Source: Notolepis coatsorum (taxonomy: Eukaryota > Chordata > Actinopteri > Aulopiformes > Paralepididae). Taken from it: a stretch of DNA of 64,000 bases. This document shows positions 42,966 through 55,051 of this stretch, piece by piece; position 1 is the first letter of the stretch; every line of letters starts with the position of its first letter. Both the position numbers and the translations under genes were made by a program. The notes under the pieces were generated by a model that saw only the letters and a program-made list of their open reading frames with translations, searched no databases and was not told where the DNA came from. The stretch spans positions 42,191,766 to 42,255,765 of the forward strand of contig OZ020593.1 in NCBI GenBank assembly GCA_963971535.1, given 5' to 3'.

Positions 42966-43630
42966 TTCCAATCCAATCTCTGTGGGTTCCTTATCAAAAC
43001 AATAAGAAACACAAAATAAAACGCTTATCAAACCCACTGTGTTTACTGATCAACCATATATACAGAATAAACCATTAAGAGGATATTATAAAAGATGAAT
43101 GAGATCAAAGAAGCACATATACCTCCCCCAACAATGTTTTTTATCTGGTAAGAAGTGAAGGTAATTTGTACACCATAATCATGAGGGGTCAATGGCTTTA
43201 CAATGATGTAGCAGAGCATCACTGCACTCTGAGGAGAAGACTGGTACTCATCATCAGGTCCACAGACGGGCCTCCCATCTTTGTCTCCACAAAGTACTGG
43301 GGGGTCTATGTGAGACATATTTCCTTTAGAGTGGAAGCAAAATTATATAATGTGAACAAGTATGTTGTGTGCCAGGTTGCTGTGCAGTCATGGTAAAGTG
43401 ACATGTCAGAGGTGACCGGTGGACCACCACTGATGTCATGTGTCCAGGCAGGCCACAGGTACAAGTCATTTTAACTCCAGCCCATTATTAACCAACCTGT
43501 TTCCTTTCCCATGAATCCCTGCACAGCCACAGCCACTTCTAGCCAATAGAGGTTCTATTAATGCGATGTTAATACTAAATAAAGTATCTGGCAACCCAAA
43601 ATCGGTCCATCCACATGCACACTAGTGCTT
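42966..43630. other. Unassigned DNA
   Basis: No supported gene or repeat. Confidence 0.45.
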
Positions 43631-43707
43631 AGTAAGCTGTATGCCCCTCATGGTCCGTCCAGCAAGCTGTAAGCCCCTCAAGCCCCGCCCAGCAAGCTGT
43701 AAGCCCC
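43631..43707. repeat. 30-bp tandem repeat, about 2.6 units
   Basis: Unit agcaagctgtaagcccctca followed by agccccgccc. Confidence 0.85.
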
Positions 43708-45810
43708 GGTTCGGCAGGAATCCCCTATTGGATCTGAGTCTGACAGCCTTCCCAACGGTGGCAAAGGCCACACTCTACTTCGCTGCATCTGTATCAATTA
43801 CAGTAGTTAAATAGTTTACCACCTAAACTGACCATTCAATCCATAAGCATTCAGTAGCCTAAAGGCTGGACTAAAAGCTAAGCTAAAACACTTACTCAAG
43901 CAATAATTAAAGAGAAAGTAATCCAAAAAGTAAGTGTGCTAAATCATTAGATATTTACTGATATTGATATTATTGAATTGGTAATCTATCATTTGTCCAA
44001 CACTGATGAATGGTTGTTTATTTCAGGTGTTCTATGTGTGACCTAGATATGATGACACCCAAGGCTACGGTCATTAAGGGCTGAGTTATGACCCCATGGG
44101 TTCTTTTGAGTTTGTAAAATGATTACTTCTCAGTCTGCACTGGTGCCTGTTAAAGTAAGACATTTTCTATTGGCCATGTGTTAGTAGTAGTCTCTGGATT
44201 CATCTTGCCTTTTGTCGTATAATCCTATCAATATCTAAGGTTATTGTACAGTACAATGAGATCGCTATCTGGAAGGAGGAAGGAAGGGTCATAAGTGATA
44301 GAATTTGGTCTCCTCATCTGACTTCCAATATAGCCAGCAAGGAATAAACGTGCAGTCCAGACAGGAGAGTTCGAATTCAAACTCATGGATTTATTTGTCT
44401 CGGCGGCCCAGAGTGAATAAAAAGGTTGCTTTTCACATACAAGGATTATCAGAATACATTAACATGTCTGTTTTGTACAAAAGATCAACAAGGTTTGCAT
44501 CTCAAAACCCCAACATGTACATACAACAGTCATTGTTAACATCAATGAAAATAGAGAATCTACTGTAAGCCCCTTTTCATATGAGTAAGCCTGGTTTCTA
44601 AGATAAGTACCTTTACATTCTATTCTAACCAACCATTGGGACCATCCAGCTTACTTACATGAAAATCAGCCAACAGCATTCTCTGGGTGGTGCGGGGAGC
44701 CACAGACCTGGGGGCGGTCTGGGCTCCTGAACTAACACTGTTTTGCTCTTAAATACTATAATTTCCCACCAATAGTAGCACATTTTAATAATACGTTTGG
44801 TCCAATCCGGTTGGTTCTTCTGGAAGGGCGGTCCGCCCCTCCCCCTGGTTTCCTCTGTGGGGGCTGGCTGCCCCCACCTCCTCGATCTCCTGTGTGGGTC
44901 TTCTTTCAGTAAACAGAGGGGGGCCGCCGATGGCCCCCGTCGGTGTGGTCTTTTGATGAGTATAGAGGAGGGCGCTTTTGATGACCCCCCTCCTTGGCTG
45001 CTCAAGTCTCCTCTAAATGCATCAACATTCCTTCGTGTACCATTATTGACCAGATCATATAACTGTGATAACTAATTCTAAATATCTATATAGATGTTTT
45101 TATTTGTTTCTTTATAGAGTTGTCAATCCAATCAAAGCCAATCAAGTATCATGCTTTTTCATTTAACTTTGAACCATGTCCTTATTGATTAATGATCTTT
45201 AGTCCTGTCTTATACTTATCAGAGCCAGTTATCTGGTCTCTGCTGTCGGTGCTGACATCTGCTAAAATTTGGGTGTGACTTTTCAGTTCCTTTGTTCTAG
45301 TGTTGCTGTTATCTGATGCAACTGTCAACAAGTCTAAGCTGGTCTGCCCTGTTGTTAAACTCAGCTGTCTCTGTAACACCAGTATCAGCTCCTTACTTTA
45401 GCACTGAAAATCCATTCTGCTGTTGAAAGGTACACCTGGCATAATATTATGGTTTTCTAATTATTCACACATATTAGTTATAGAATTCAAGGTCAATATT
45501 ACCACACCTTTAAATACCATATAAAGAGCAGGTGTTTCTAAGAATCTATACCCTAATTTAGCAATAGCTCACAAAAGGCCATGGTATAATATGGTTATTA
45601 TATCACAGCTGTTTGGTGCAAAGCGGAGATTGAACTGAGCAATTGCTTTTATAAAAAGATCAGCAAGTATGGCAATATAAATACCTGGCAAGGTTTCATA
45701 AAATAAACACACAGCAACAAAAGATGCAATCATTTATTTAAAACAAAATCGTTCTTCCGCCAAGCAATGTAGTTCTTCAGACATTTAGCAGAATAGTTGC
45801 CAAGCAACAC
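43708..45810. other. Unassigned DNA
   Basis: A GC-rich block at about 44670-45000 has runs of G and C and a gggcggtccgccc palindrome. The frames in it look compositional, not coding. Confidence 0.45.
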
Positions 45811-45828
45811 AGAAATGCAGTAGAAATC

Positions 45829-46278
45829 GGGGCGGCTGGGTGGCGCAGCAGTCTAAGCGCTCGTCACCAACTCGTGAGACACCGGTATGGAATCCGGCTG
45901 TCAGCGTTGCCTCCGGCTTGGGCCGGCCGTCATACTGACTCAATTGGGTGTCGATGGGTGGTAATCTGGTCGTTGTAAACAGTGACTCCTACAGGTTGGT
46001 CAGGGCGCCTGCACAGCAAGGACAGGAGATGTCGAGGATAGTGTGAGCCTCCCACACGTTACACCTCGCCAATGAGAGTCCGCGCTGGCAGGTGAAAAGA
46101 AGTGGCTGGCTGACTCTGCATGTATCGGAGGGGACATGCGATAGATTCTTCAACCCTCCCTATGACCGACCAGTGGGGGGCACATGCGAGCAATGATCAA
46201 GACAGGGGAGGGGGGAATTGGCACGACTAAATTGGGATTGGAGAAAAACAGAAAAAGGAGAAAAAGTGGATCAAAAAA
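45829..46278 (+). mobile_element. tRNA-derived SINE (450 bp) with perfect target duplication
   Basis: The head ggcggctgggtggcgcagca and a B-box-like ggtatggaatcc suggest a tRNA origin. The body ends with actaaattgggattggagaa and an A-rich tail. An 18-bp duplication agaaatgcagtagaaatc flanks it exactly (45811-45828 and 46279-46296). Clean duplication indicates a fairly recent insertion by LINE machinery. Confidence 0.93.
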
Positions 46279-46296
46279 AGAAATGCAGTAGAAATC

Positions 46297-47026
46297 ATGT
46301 GTTTTCATCTTTTTCAGAAAGCTAAGGTTAGCAGGCCTTATGGTCACTAGCGTTGCATACGATTTGCAAACAGTGAAAACTATCTAACAGTATGTTTAAC
46401 ATAAAGTTTAGCTTTATAAAGGTAGCTATCAAGTCGTCTAATTTACCTCCCAAAAGAAATGAATGCTCACTGATGACAGACGCAGTAAAAAGCATACTAA
46501 TAATTTAGTTGAGATATATTGCCATTATGTTAGCACTCCTCTTTTCTGCTACAGGGCTGTTTGACTCTGGGCAGGTGCATTTTAATTCTGCAGTGACAGA
46601 AGCAAGGATCTTCTCTCGTTGTAGCTGCTGGCTTGTTTTCAGACGTGGAGTGATACTGCATGCATTGTACAAAAGGATTTAGACATCATAGCCGTAGAAT
46701 AGGTCTGATATACCACGGCTATGAAGCACTTGAACTTGGGCTATTACCATCCTAAACAATGTAGTTACTTAAGGCCAGATAAATTATTAAGTATTTAAGC
46801 TATAATTTATTTAAGTATTTACCTATTTGTTACAACTGTAATTGCCCTGTTATATCAACTGTAATTACCATGTTATTACCACTATAATTGCCTTGTAATC
46901 CTTGTACAAAATTAATGATAAAAGCAATGTGACAAACCTCATCATCTGCAGGATGGTGCCAGAAACAGGATATGACATCACTGCAGGTAGGTCTCAAAGA
47001 ATTACCACTCTTAGGGATTTCTATCA
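46297..47026. other. Unassigned AT-rich DNA
   Basis: No gene or defined repeat. Confidence 0.45.
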
Positions 47027-47081
<55 letters not shown>

Positions 47082-47125
47082 AATTGTATTAACAGATTGC
47101 AGAATGGGTACAATATAGTACAAGG
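47027..47125 (-). mobile_element. LINE 3' end fragment with long (TTGA)n tail
   Basis: About 13 TTGA units then attaacagattgcagaatggg, the same 3' end as copies 1 and 2. Confidence 0.88.
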
Positions 47126-48150
47126 TACAGAGGTAACAGAGTTGAGAGTCCATACTGCATAGGACATTAAATCTACCTTGAATACTGGAAATCATGTAGC
47201 CTAATTAAGATTTGTGAACTTGAGTGGATAGAGACAACTATATTGTGGTGCCAATTACGTTCCAGTCTTTAAATTTGTTCTGGGCTAGCTTCCAGTTTAC
47301 AACTAACGTTATTCTTAGTATTTGAGCGCATCTAGGTCAGCAAACAACAGGGGATTGTAAACAAATAAGTTTAACATAACATTTGATTATCATTAAATGA
47401 CAACCATGCCCAACAAGCAGTGGCATTGCACCATATTGGTTGGAAGGCCTATGACGTATCATGAGAATAACTAACACATAAATAAATTAACACCATATCA
47501 AGCTGATAATTCTGTTAAATGAACATGTATTTAGAATTAGAAGTAGCCTAGTAGCCTATTTAGAAAAACCAGCTGGTGGCTGTGATAGAGAAGCTAACGA
47601 AACTCAAATCTAGTTAGCTAGCTAACTTCAGCCATCTTGGCCTATCTAGCCATGCACAATGCTATTGCTATGCTAATGGACATAGCCTATCAATCTAACA
47701 AACTGAAACCGTATGGTGGAAATGGTTTGATCAGAAACTGTAGGCTACATAGTATACTGAACATAATGTTAGTTGTAAACCAGAAGCTAGCAATGTAACA
47801 AGTTTCGCAGCCAGAACAGATTTGACACCACATGATTATGGTAATCTCCTTTGGTACAAATGCCAAGAATTTTGTTGTTGTGAAAATCTGCATTGTTTCA
47901 TTTGTGAACAGTGCATAATGTTAGAATGTTTATCCCAACTGTCACTGGGATGTCGATCCATCATTCTTTCTTTTCATGATTTTATGAATCTGATACCAAA
48001 AAACAAACTCATGCATCAAACATTGGTTTTCCACAACAACATTATGAAATGTTCCATGTAATTTGGTGGTGTAGCCTTCTCATATGGTGTACTGGCCAAG
48101 TGACCACACTCTCATGAATGTTATAATAGTCATTCTTCAAATTCTGCTGA
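47126..48150. other. Unassigned DNA
   Basis: No gene or defined repeat. Confidence 0.45.
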
Positions 48151-48157
48151 TGAACTC

Positions 48158-48190
48158 AAACTCAACAACAACAACAACAACAACAACAAG
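48158..48190. repeat. (CAA)n microsatellite
   Basis: About nine units. Confidence 0.9.
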
Positions 48191-48579
48191 AGGACCAAAA
48201 CTAAACCTAATGCCCAAGAGTCTGTGATGCCAATAAGAGAGAGCCTTTGCTGAACTTTCAACATCCAAATGAGATGGATAGGGCGCTATCAGGTCTGAAC
48301 CAGACAATCCCTAAATCTACAAAATTCTCTTATCCTCAGAAAATCCTCCTGGATGAAGCCACAGACGCAGTCACCTTTTCCTTCTCTTTCAGTTCATCGT
48401 CTGTGGAGCTGTGCATCTGCAGCTTGGCATCATACAACCGGTGGCAGGACAAACAGTATTTTCCGGCTACAGGAGGCAGTGGTGAAAATGCATGGACACA
48501 CTTAGAACTGTCTTGGGCATACAGGGAAACACAGCATAGATAATATAGGATAAGATAAGATACGATAGGATAGGATAAG

Positions 48580-48675
48580 ATGTTCCTTTATCAATCCCCT
48601 TGGGGAGATTCAGGGGTCATAGAAGCACAGGGAATGGGGGTCGGAGCCGAGGTACAGGCATGGTAATAGAAAACA

Positions 48676-48721
<46 letters not shown>

Positions 48722-48945
48722 CGTCTGGTTATCCGGAGGTTACTGTTTCGATTCCCGCTCCTCCGAGCAGCGTGTCGAAGTGTCCTTGAGCAAGACACTT
48801 AACCCCTAACTGCTCCCGATGAGCAGGTTGGCACCTTGCATGGTCTCCTCTGCCGTCAGTGTGTGAGTGAATGGGTCAAATGTGAGGAACAAATTGTAAG
48901 AGCTTTGGAATAAAAGCGCTATATAAATGCAGCCATTTACCATAT
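48580..48945 (+). mobile_element. SINE with CORE/MIR-like centre, interrupted by (AC)n
   Basis: tttcgattcccgctcc (B box), gtccttgagcaagacactta (the CORE-SINE-like motif) and the tail aaaagcgctatataaatgca are present in order. An (AC)n run lies at 48678-48720. A very common fish family. Confidence 0.75.
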
Positions 48946-49439
48946 CCAGGTTGAACGACTTGATGTGATAGGCTAACGATATATAAGGTTCATATTTGCA
49001 TTTAAAACTTGATAAGAAGCTAACGTTAACTTAGCTAGCTAAACGAACTAGCTAAAGTTAGCGAACTAGCTAACGTTAGCGAACTAGCTAACCATTAACT
49101 AGCAACCGTCCGCAGTCTTGGCTAGAAAGCCAAAGTTCATATCAAGCTGACAAACTGACATGCAGTGAAAATGGTTGTATTGTATGTCATAAACTCACAA
49201 TGGCATATTGACGTCAGTGTTGAAGTGCAAATATGAACTTTCTATGTTGTTAGTTTTATCACGTTAACAGATTTTACCCCTGGAATGAGATTGGTCTGTG
49301 TCCAGAAACTGTTGAGTATATTTCTAACTATAAGGACTGTTAACATAACAGTCATATGTTGTAACATAGAAAATGTTGAAAAAGATGTCGTCATGCTACA
49401 TTCAAACGGTCACAGGGGCGTGTCTCTCGTGTCTCTCGT
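48946..49439. other. Unassigned DNA with gctagctaacgtta repeats
   Basis: Short palindromic units of gaactagctaacgttagc at about 49018-49095. No gene. Confidence 0.5.
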
Positions 49440-49605
49440 TCTCTCGTATATGTTATGATGAATTGAAAATGGGGGACCCTGATGTAAACAAGACGAAAGT
49501 CTTTCTCTGGTCTGCATCCCCTTAACAATTGTATGTATTGAGCTGTACTGTACTGTACCCATTCTGCAATCTGTTAATAAACTTTTCAATCAATCAATCA
49601 ATCAC
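49440..49605 (+). mobile_element. LINE 3' end fragment
   Basis: gatgaattgaaaatggggga through aataaacttttc and a (TCAA)n tail; the same 3' end as copy 2. A (CA)n run follows. Confidence 0.92.
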
Positions 49606-50117
49606 ACACACACACACACAGCACAGCTCTTATGATGTCCTCATTAAATGCACCAGGATCCTCTTCAGGGATTGTTGCTATTGGAGACATGTTCAGGAAA
49701 TACCCTGTTATCTCCCCTCCCCCGCCGCAGAGACCCTTATCATTACCGCCTCCAACATTCACATGGTGCTCATAATTAAGCGCTAATTAGTGACTTTTTT
49801 TTGCCCTCTCTGAAGCAGACTATGCAACCGACTGTGTGTCCATGGGGAACAGTGAAGAACAGAGCATATAGCGCTCCAAACCAACAGTGACATTATGCAA
49901 CTAATAAGCTAAATTAGGCTCTGTAAACAACAGGACTTGTTCAGATTTTAAAGGCGTAATCCGTAAATGAATGGGTTGCCCCACCACCAAAAACAACAAA
50001 TACCAATGGAGACAATGTTTTCATTCTCTAGTTCAGGTAAATGTGAGTTTTTAATTGACTGCACAAGGTGTGTTTTCGTTGGTAATGTTTACAATCTCTA
50101 AAACAGATCTACATTAT
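49606..50117. other. Unassigned DNA
   Basis: No gene or defined repeat. Confidence 0.45.
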
Positions 50118-51690
50118 ATAGATTCAGATTCCAATTTATTGGTCACATCATCCATACTTTCCAGCATAAAGGAGTGAAATGCCTTGTGTCTTGGCTCCTC
50201 TGCCTCTAGCACTGGCATCGATAAAGTAGGACAACAAAAGAAGAATAGAAATAGAATAAAAATAGCAGCATAAACAATGATGAAAATAGCTCTAAATTAC
50301 AATTCAACAATCACAGTGTGGATGTAGTGTGTGCAGAGTAGCAGCAGAACAATAAAGTACCACTGAGTTATCATATAATAATCACAGTATAATAATCACA
50401 GTATTGATATAGTGTGTTTAGAGTAGCAGCAGAAACACAATAAAATAGTGCTAAATTATAATACAATAATCACGGTATTGTGACTCAGTATAGTGAATGA
50501 GTAGCAGACAGACAGCAGGCCGTTAAGTTATCCATTTAGGAGCCTTACTGCCTGGGGGAAAAACTGTCCCTCAGTACTGTAGATATTTGTGATTGAGGGC
50601 AGAGCAGTTCCCAGGCTGTGATGCATCCAGTCTCGGTTGTGTAGAAGGGGCCCCTAAGCATCTGGGGCCCCATGCCGTATCTCCTCAGCCGTGTGGCGGA
50701 AGAGGTGTTGTGCCGTCTTGCCGTGTGGAGGAAGAGGTGTTGTGCCGTCTTGCCGTGTGGAGGAAGAGGTGTTGTGCCGTCTTGCCGTGTGGAGGAAGAG
50801 GTGTTGTGCCGTCTTGCCGTGTGGAGGAAGAGGTGTTGTGCCGTCTTGCCGTGTGGAGGAAGAGGTGTTGTGCCGTCTTGCCGTGTGGAGGAAGAGGTGT
50901 TGTGCCGTCTTGCCGTGTGAACACTGAGGAAGAGGTGTCGTGCCGTCTTGCCGTGTGGAGGAAGAGGTGTTGTGTCGTCTTGCCGTGTGGAGGAAGAGGT
51001 GTTGTGTCGTCTTGCCGTGTGAACACTGAGGAAGAGGTGTCGTGCCGTCTTGCCGTGTGAACACTGAGGAGGAAGAGGTGTTGTGCCGTCTTGCTGTGTG
51101 AACACTGAGGAGGAAGAGGTGTTGTGCCGTCTTGCTGTGTGAACACTGAGGAGGAAGAGGTGTTGTGCCGTCTTGCCGTGTGAACACTGAGGAGGAAGAG
51201 GTGTTGTGCCGTCTTGCCGTGTGAACACTGAGGAGGAAGAGGTGTTGTGCCGTCTTGCCGTGTGAACACTGAGGAGGAAGAGGTGTTGTGCCGTCTTGCC
51301 ATGTGAACACTGAGCTGCTAATTCTCTCCACAGCAGGCCCATTGATGTTGATGTGGTCCAGCCTCTCTCCCACCCTCCTGTAATCCAGCTCCTTGTTCTC
51401 TCGTTGAGAGAGAGGTTATTCACCTGGCACCATAGGTTGTCAACCTCACTCGTGTAAAGGCTGTTTCGTCATTGTTGGTGATTAGGCCTCTCACTGTTGT
51501 GTCATCGGTGAACTTAATCACCATGTTGGAGCTGTGTGTGTCTATACAGTCGTGGGTGTACAGGAGATGACTCACAGCACAGTCCTGGGGGGGCTCCGGT
51601 GTTGAGGGGCTGAGGTGTTGGGGCCCATCCTCACCACCGGCCGTTGATCTGACAGAAAGTCCAACCGCATAGGTTGGGGTTGAGTCCTAG
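50118..51690 (-). pseudogene. Second LINE family: decayed RT 3' half and UTR
   Basis: On the minus strand the order is LNTGAP (about 51590), SSNMVIKFTDDTTVRGLITN (about 51535-51475; the catalytic FADD is FTDD), then DHININGPAVERI (about 51340). A tandem-repeat expansion follows, and then LRRYGMGPQMLRGPFY and GCITAW (about 50690-50610). The UTR runs to about 50118. Stops and shifts are frequent. The family is the abundant fish LINE with FADDTTVVGLI. Confidence 0.82.
50695..51310. repeat. Minisatellite of 32/38/41-bp units inside the LINE RT
   Basis: The core unit gtgtggaggaagaggtgttg then tgccgtcttgcc is 32 bp. Longer variants of 38 and 41 bp contain aacactgag. About 17 units. The unit corresponds on the minus strand to the KTAQHLFLL segment of the RT, equivalent to the usual KKAQQRLFFL. 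The frames of 155-292 codons across it are artefacts of the repeat. Confidence 0.93.
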
Positions 51691-52094
51691 ATTCCTGAGC
51701 TTATAAAAGACAGATCTTCCTAAATAATAGTACCATTTTACAATGGGTTAAGAATGTTCCAAACTGTGTATATTCCATTTACAGATCAAATGATTAAAAC
51801 ATTTATATGAACATGGAATATGGTTCTGCTGCTTGTTGCTTAGGCCTTCAGAGAAGGTTAACGTAAGGTTATGTATATAACCAAGTTCTATGAATACTGG
51901 TGACGCTCAGCGTCATCTGCACTAACCTCACTTCGTGCACATCACTGAATAAAAATCCACCATGTACCTTTACATACCAGCATCCGTCTGGCCACACCCC
52001 TATCCGCTACCTTCATAAGCAGGTGTGTGGTCACCTACTCGCCTCCTTCCCAAACTTTCACTACAAGGCGAGGTCAAGGGCCGCAGTGGCGTCC

Positions 52095-52192
52095 CGACGC
52101 TGAGCGTCACCAGTATTCATAGAACTTGGTTATATACATAACCTTACGTTCTATATCATACTGGCTCCACTCAGCGTCATCTGCACTACAGG
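52095..52192. repeat. DIRS copy C internal complementary region
   Basis: gacgctgagcgtcaccagta through ataaccttac is the complement of the left end; gttctatatcatactggctc onwards is the complement of the right end. Confidence 0.9.
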
Positions 52193-54142
52193 AGCTGAGC
52201 GGGAGCCAGAAGCTCGACAAATGTACCCCGCTGAGGCCCCCCACAACCATCAGACCGGAGAGGACAGAGCCCCCCGACCCTCCCTAATGGAGGATACCCT
52301 CCCTATTGGAGGATGGGAGGGAGACGGATCTGACCGTGCGAAGAGAAACTTGAGCAACTCAACGCACAGGGTGAGCAGACCGTGGCTTGACCCCACGACT
52401 ACGCACACGCACAACCCGCATGCCACCAGGGAACGAACGGAAGGAACAACCCTCGTTACTGCCCCCAAAATCACGGGGTCAAGAGCAAACTCAACCCTGT
52501 GGCAAGGCCGTAGCAGCGGAGCGCGAAGGAAGACCCAGACCCACTGAAGGGACTGGATCCCCCGGAAAAAGGGGGCCCGGAGAGGTCAATGACGCCAAAG
52601 CATCAAGACCTCACCAGGCGGTCACTTAGTGACACCGCTCCCCCCACATCGCCAGCATATTCGGACAGGGCCCCTCCAAGAGTGGGCCATCCCCTACACT
52701 AGTACGCCGCCTGGCACACTGACCCTGCAACACAGGCAGTCAGCATGGCCGTAACTTGAAGCACTCAAAAGGCTATACTACAGCGGAAGCAGGCAGCGCA
52801 CCGGGGAGACGACCCCAGAGGGGTCGATCCCTAAAACCAGGCAGCAGGCGTTAGACCCGAGCCTGGAGCACTGCGGACGAGATGCTGGCATTGTTGCGCA
52901 CCATGACAAAGCCTCCACCAAAAAAAACCCACCCAGAGGGGTCGAGGCAGAGAAGGCTGACACGATTGGCAGACGTAATGAACGTGCAGGGGCACACTCA
53001 ACCGGGTAACCCGGGAGTTGACTCTGCTCCAACACACCAGGGAATCAACCACCCTCTTGGTACCACATGCAGTGGTTGTTCCTATAACCCCTCAAGAAAA
53101 AACTCCAAAACACACCTGCGGGTATACACTGGCTATACCGCAGTACAAGTGTTTCAGTTTTCAAAAAGGGTTATTCCAGGCCTACGGGTCAACGAAACAT
53201 TACTTCGGACCTGGCCCGGCGGCTCGGGAAGCACACAGGGTCACCAGAGGAGGTCCAAAAGACCACCCCAACAGCCCCCTCTTCGCCATGCGTGAGAGAG
53301 GAGCGAAAAGAAAGGAGAACCAGCCCCTTCATGATAGTGCCAGGTACAACATGTACCCAACAAAGGGTCTCCATAACGCCCAACCCTGTGACACCCGGGC
53401 CGACCCGGCATTTTTTCCCCCGAAAAAAGCACAAGTCCCTCAGGGTACCAGAACAGCAGATCTGCGTCCCCGGCGGACAACCGGTTAACTGCCCTGGACC
53501 AGTCCCATGCCCTAACCACGCCGACATCCCCACTCCAAGAGAGGGGGTAGGTATGCGTGTCGATCTAAAACATGAAAAGAGGGCGCCACCCAGACGGTTC
53601 CATTCGTACCGCGCTCAGTGGCCCACCCCAAGGGCATGAGACCCCTCTACCTATGTTCTGATATATTCCGTTAACATCCCCCAGATATGAACGAGAATCC
53701 GTCGAGACCCAGTAACAGGAAGAGAAAAAAAACCCATCCCAGTTGCCCTATAAAAACGCTGTTTTAATAACGAGCAACCAAGGCGTACTAGCCTCCTGCG
53801 TGATTCTTATCAGAAAACACCCCGAGCCAGCACTATGTACACGTCGAAACCCAAACACATCAATGGATAGTCTAACCAGACACCAGACATTGGTCCTTCA
53901 AGTTGCCTGGGAGAACGACAAGGAGTTGTCGTGCTTCATATTCTTCACTCTTTTTATTATTAAAAAGAAAGAAACACCGACTGACATGAATCCCACGTGA
54001 CACGGCCGAGGGTAATTTTTTTTTACATTCTTACATCCCGCCACCCTCACCACAGAGAGGAGACGGGAATCCTCAGAGAGACTTCCCACGTGAGCCACAG
54101 ATTGAAAAGTCACGGTAACATTGAGTCATGTGACCAACAGAC

Positions 54143-54744
54143 TCAAGTCACACGTATATCGAGCGTAGTAGAACAGTAAGTTCCTACGCTCTGCCCCGAC
54201 AACTTGACAATGACAGACCCTACATACGGGTCTGAAAAACCCCAAGGAGACCTCTCACCCCCCTCCAGTGTTACCTGGATGGGCGGCGGACATGTCTCCA
54301 CCGGGCGTCGAACAAGAACCCGTCCACTTCTACCATGTAGTCCTCTGTTTCCATTGGCCATGGAGAATCAGACGCATCTTCATCCGGCTCCAGCAACTCA
54401 CCAAAACCAGGCCGTTCGCGTCTACAAGCCACCATCTTGCGACGGGAGCGAGCCGACGCAAAAAGTTTGCGTCTCAAATCCTCCGCCACCAGAGGAGCCG
54501 GCCGCCCAACAGCGGACGACTCTCCGGAGGCAAAGGAACCAGAGCCGGAACCAGGCCATCGCACAGGAGACGGCGCTGGTGCACCAGCTCCTTGGAGAGG
54601 CAAACTATCTATCGGACGCCTACCGGGCGCGGCTGCCGACCACGAAAGAGGCCTCAACCCCGCTCCAAGACGCACGACAGAGGAGGCAATGGAGAACCGC
54701 TGGTGAAGGGTGACGTTGCTAGCGCGACCCTCCGAGGTAAACAT
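54143..54744 (-). pseudogene. DIRS Gag-like remnant, copy C
   Basis: Starts at 54744. It retains the N-terminal half: LRRKLFASARSRRKMVACRR and METEDYM are shared with copy B. The frame breaks near 54300, and the homologous sequence ends shortly after TLEGGERSPWG. The conserved Gag core is deleted. Confidence 0.85.
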
Positions 54745-55051
54745 TATGACTTAGCTTTTTTCTTTTAAAATTTATGAGAGAAAGAAAAAAGCAAGAAAAA
54801 ATGTAAACACGTAACTCAACTTTCTTCAGCTAACAACCTCGTCAAGTGGGGTATACAACAGGCACTTCCTTGTGGTGAAAGTGAAGAAGGAGGCGAGTAG
54901 GTGACCACACACCTGCTTATGAAGGTAGCGGATAGGGGTGTGGCCAGACGGATGCTGGTATGTAAAGGTACATTGTGGATTTTTATTCAGTGCTGTGCAC
55001 GAAGTGAGGTTAGTGCAGATGACGCTGAGCGGAGCCAGTATAATATAGAAC

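Larger units (their letters stand above)
51863..55051 (-). mobile_element. Non-autonomous DIRS-like element, copy C (diverged, 3189 bp)
   Basis: Inverted terminal repeats at 51863-52067 and 54869-55051, and an internal complementary region at about 52095-52192 that joins the complements of both ends. Body sequence is recognisably the same as copies A and B but diverged. It lacks the 119-bp 5S unit (site at about 53326) and the central and C-terminal gag. It is a separate insertion with both ends present. Confidence 0.9.

Noticed and set aside
47027-47085. Tandem TTGA run considered as a CRISPR-like or satellite array
   Set aside because: It is the 3' tail of a LINE fragment; no spacers.
50545-51423. 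Frames of 155-292 codons with repeats of HTARRHNTSSS or WRKRCCAVLP
   Set aside because: Artefacts of a 32/41-bp repeat that stays open in several frames on both strands; derived from a dead LINE.
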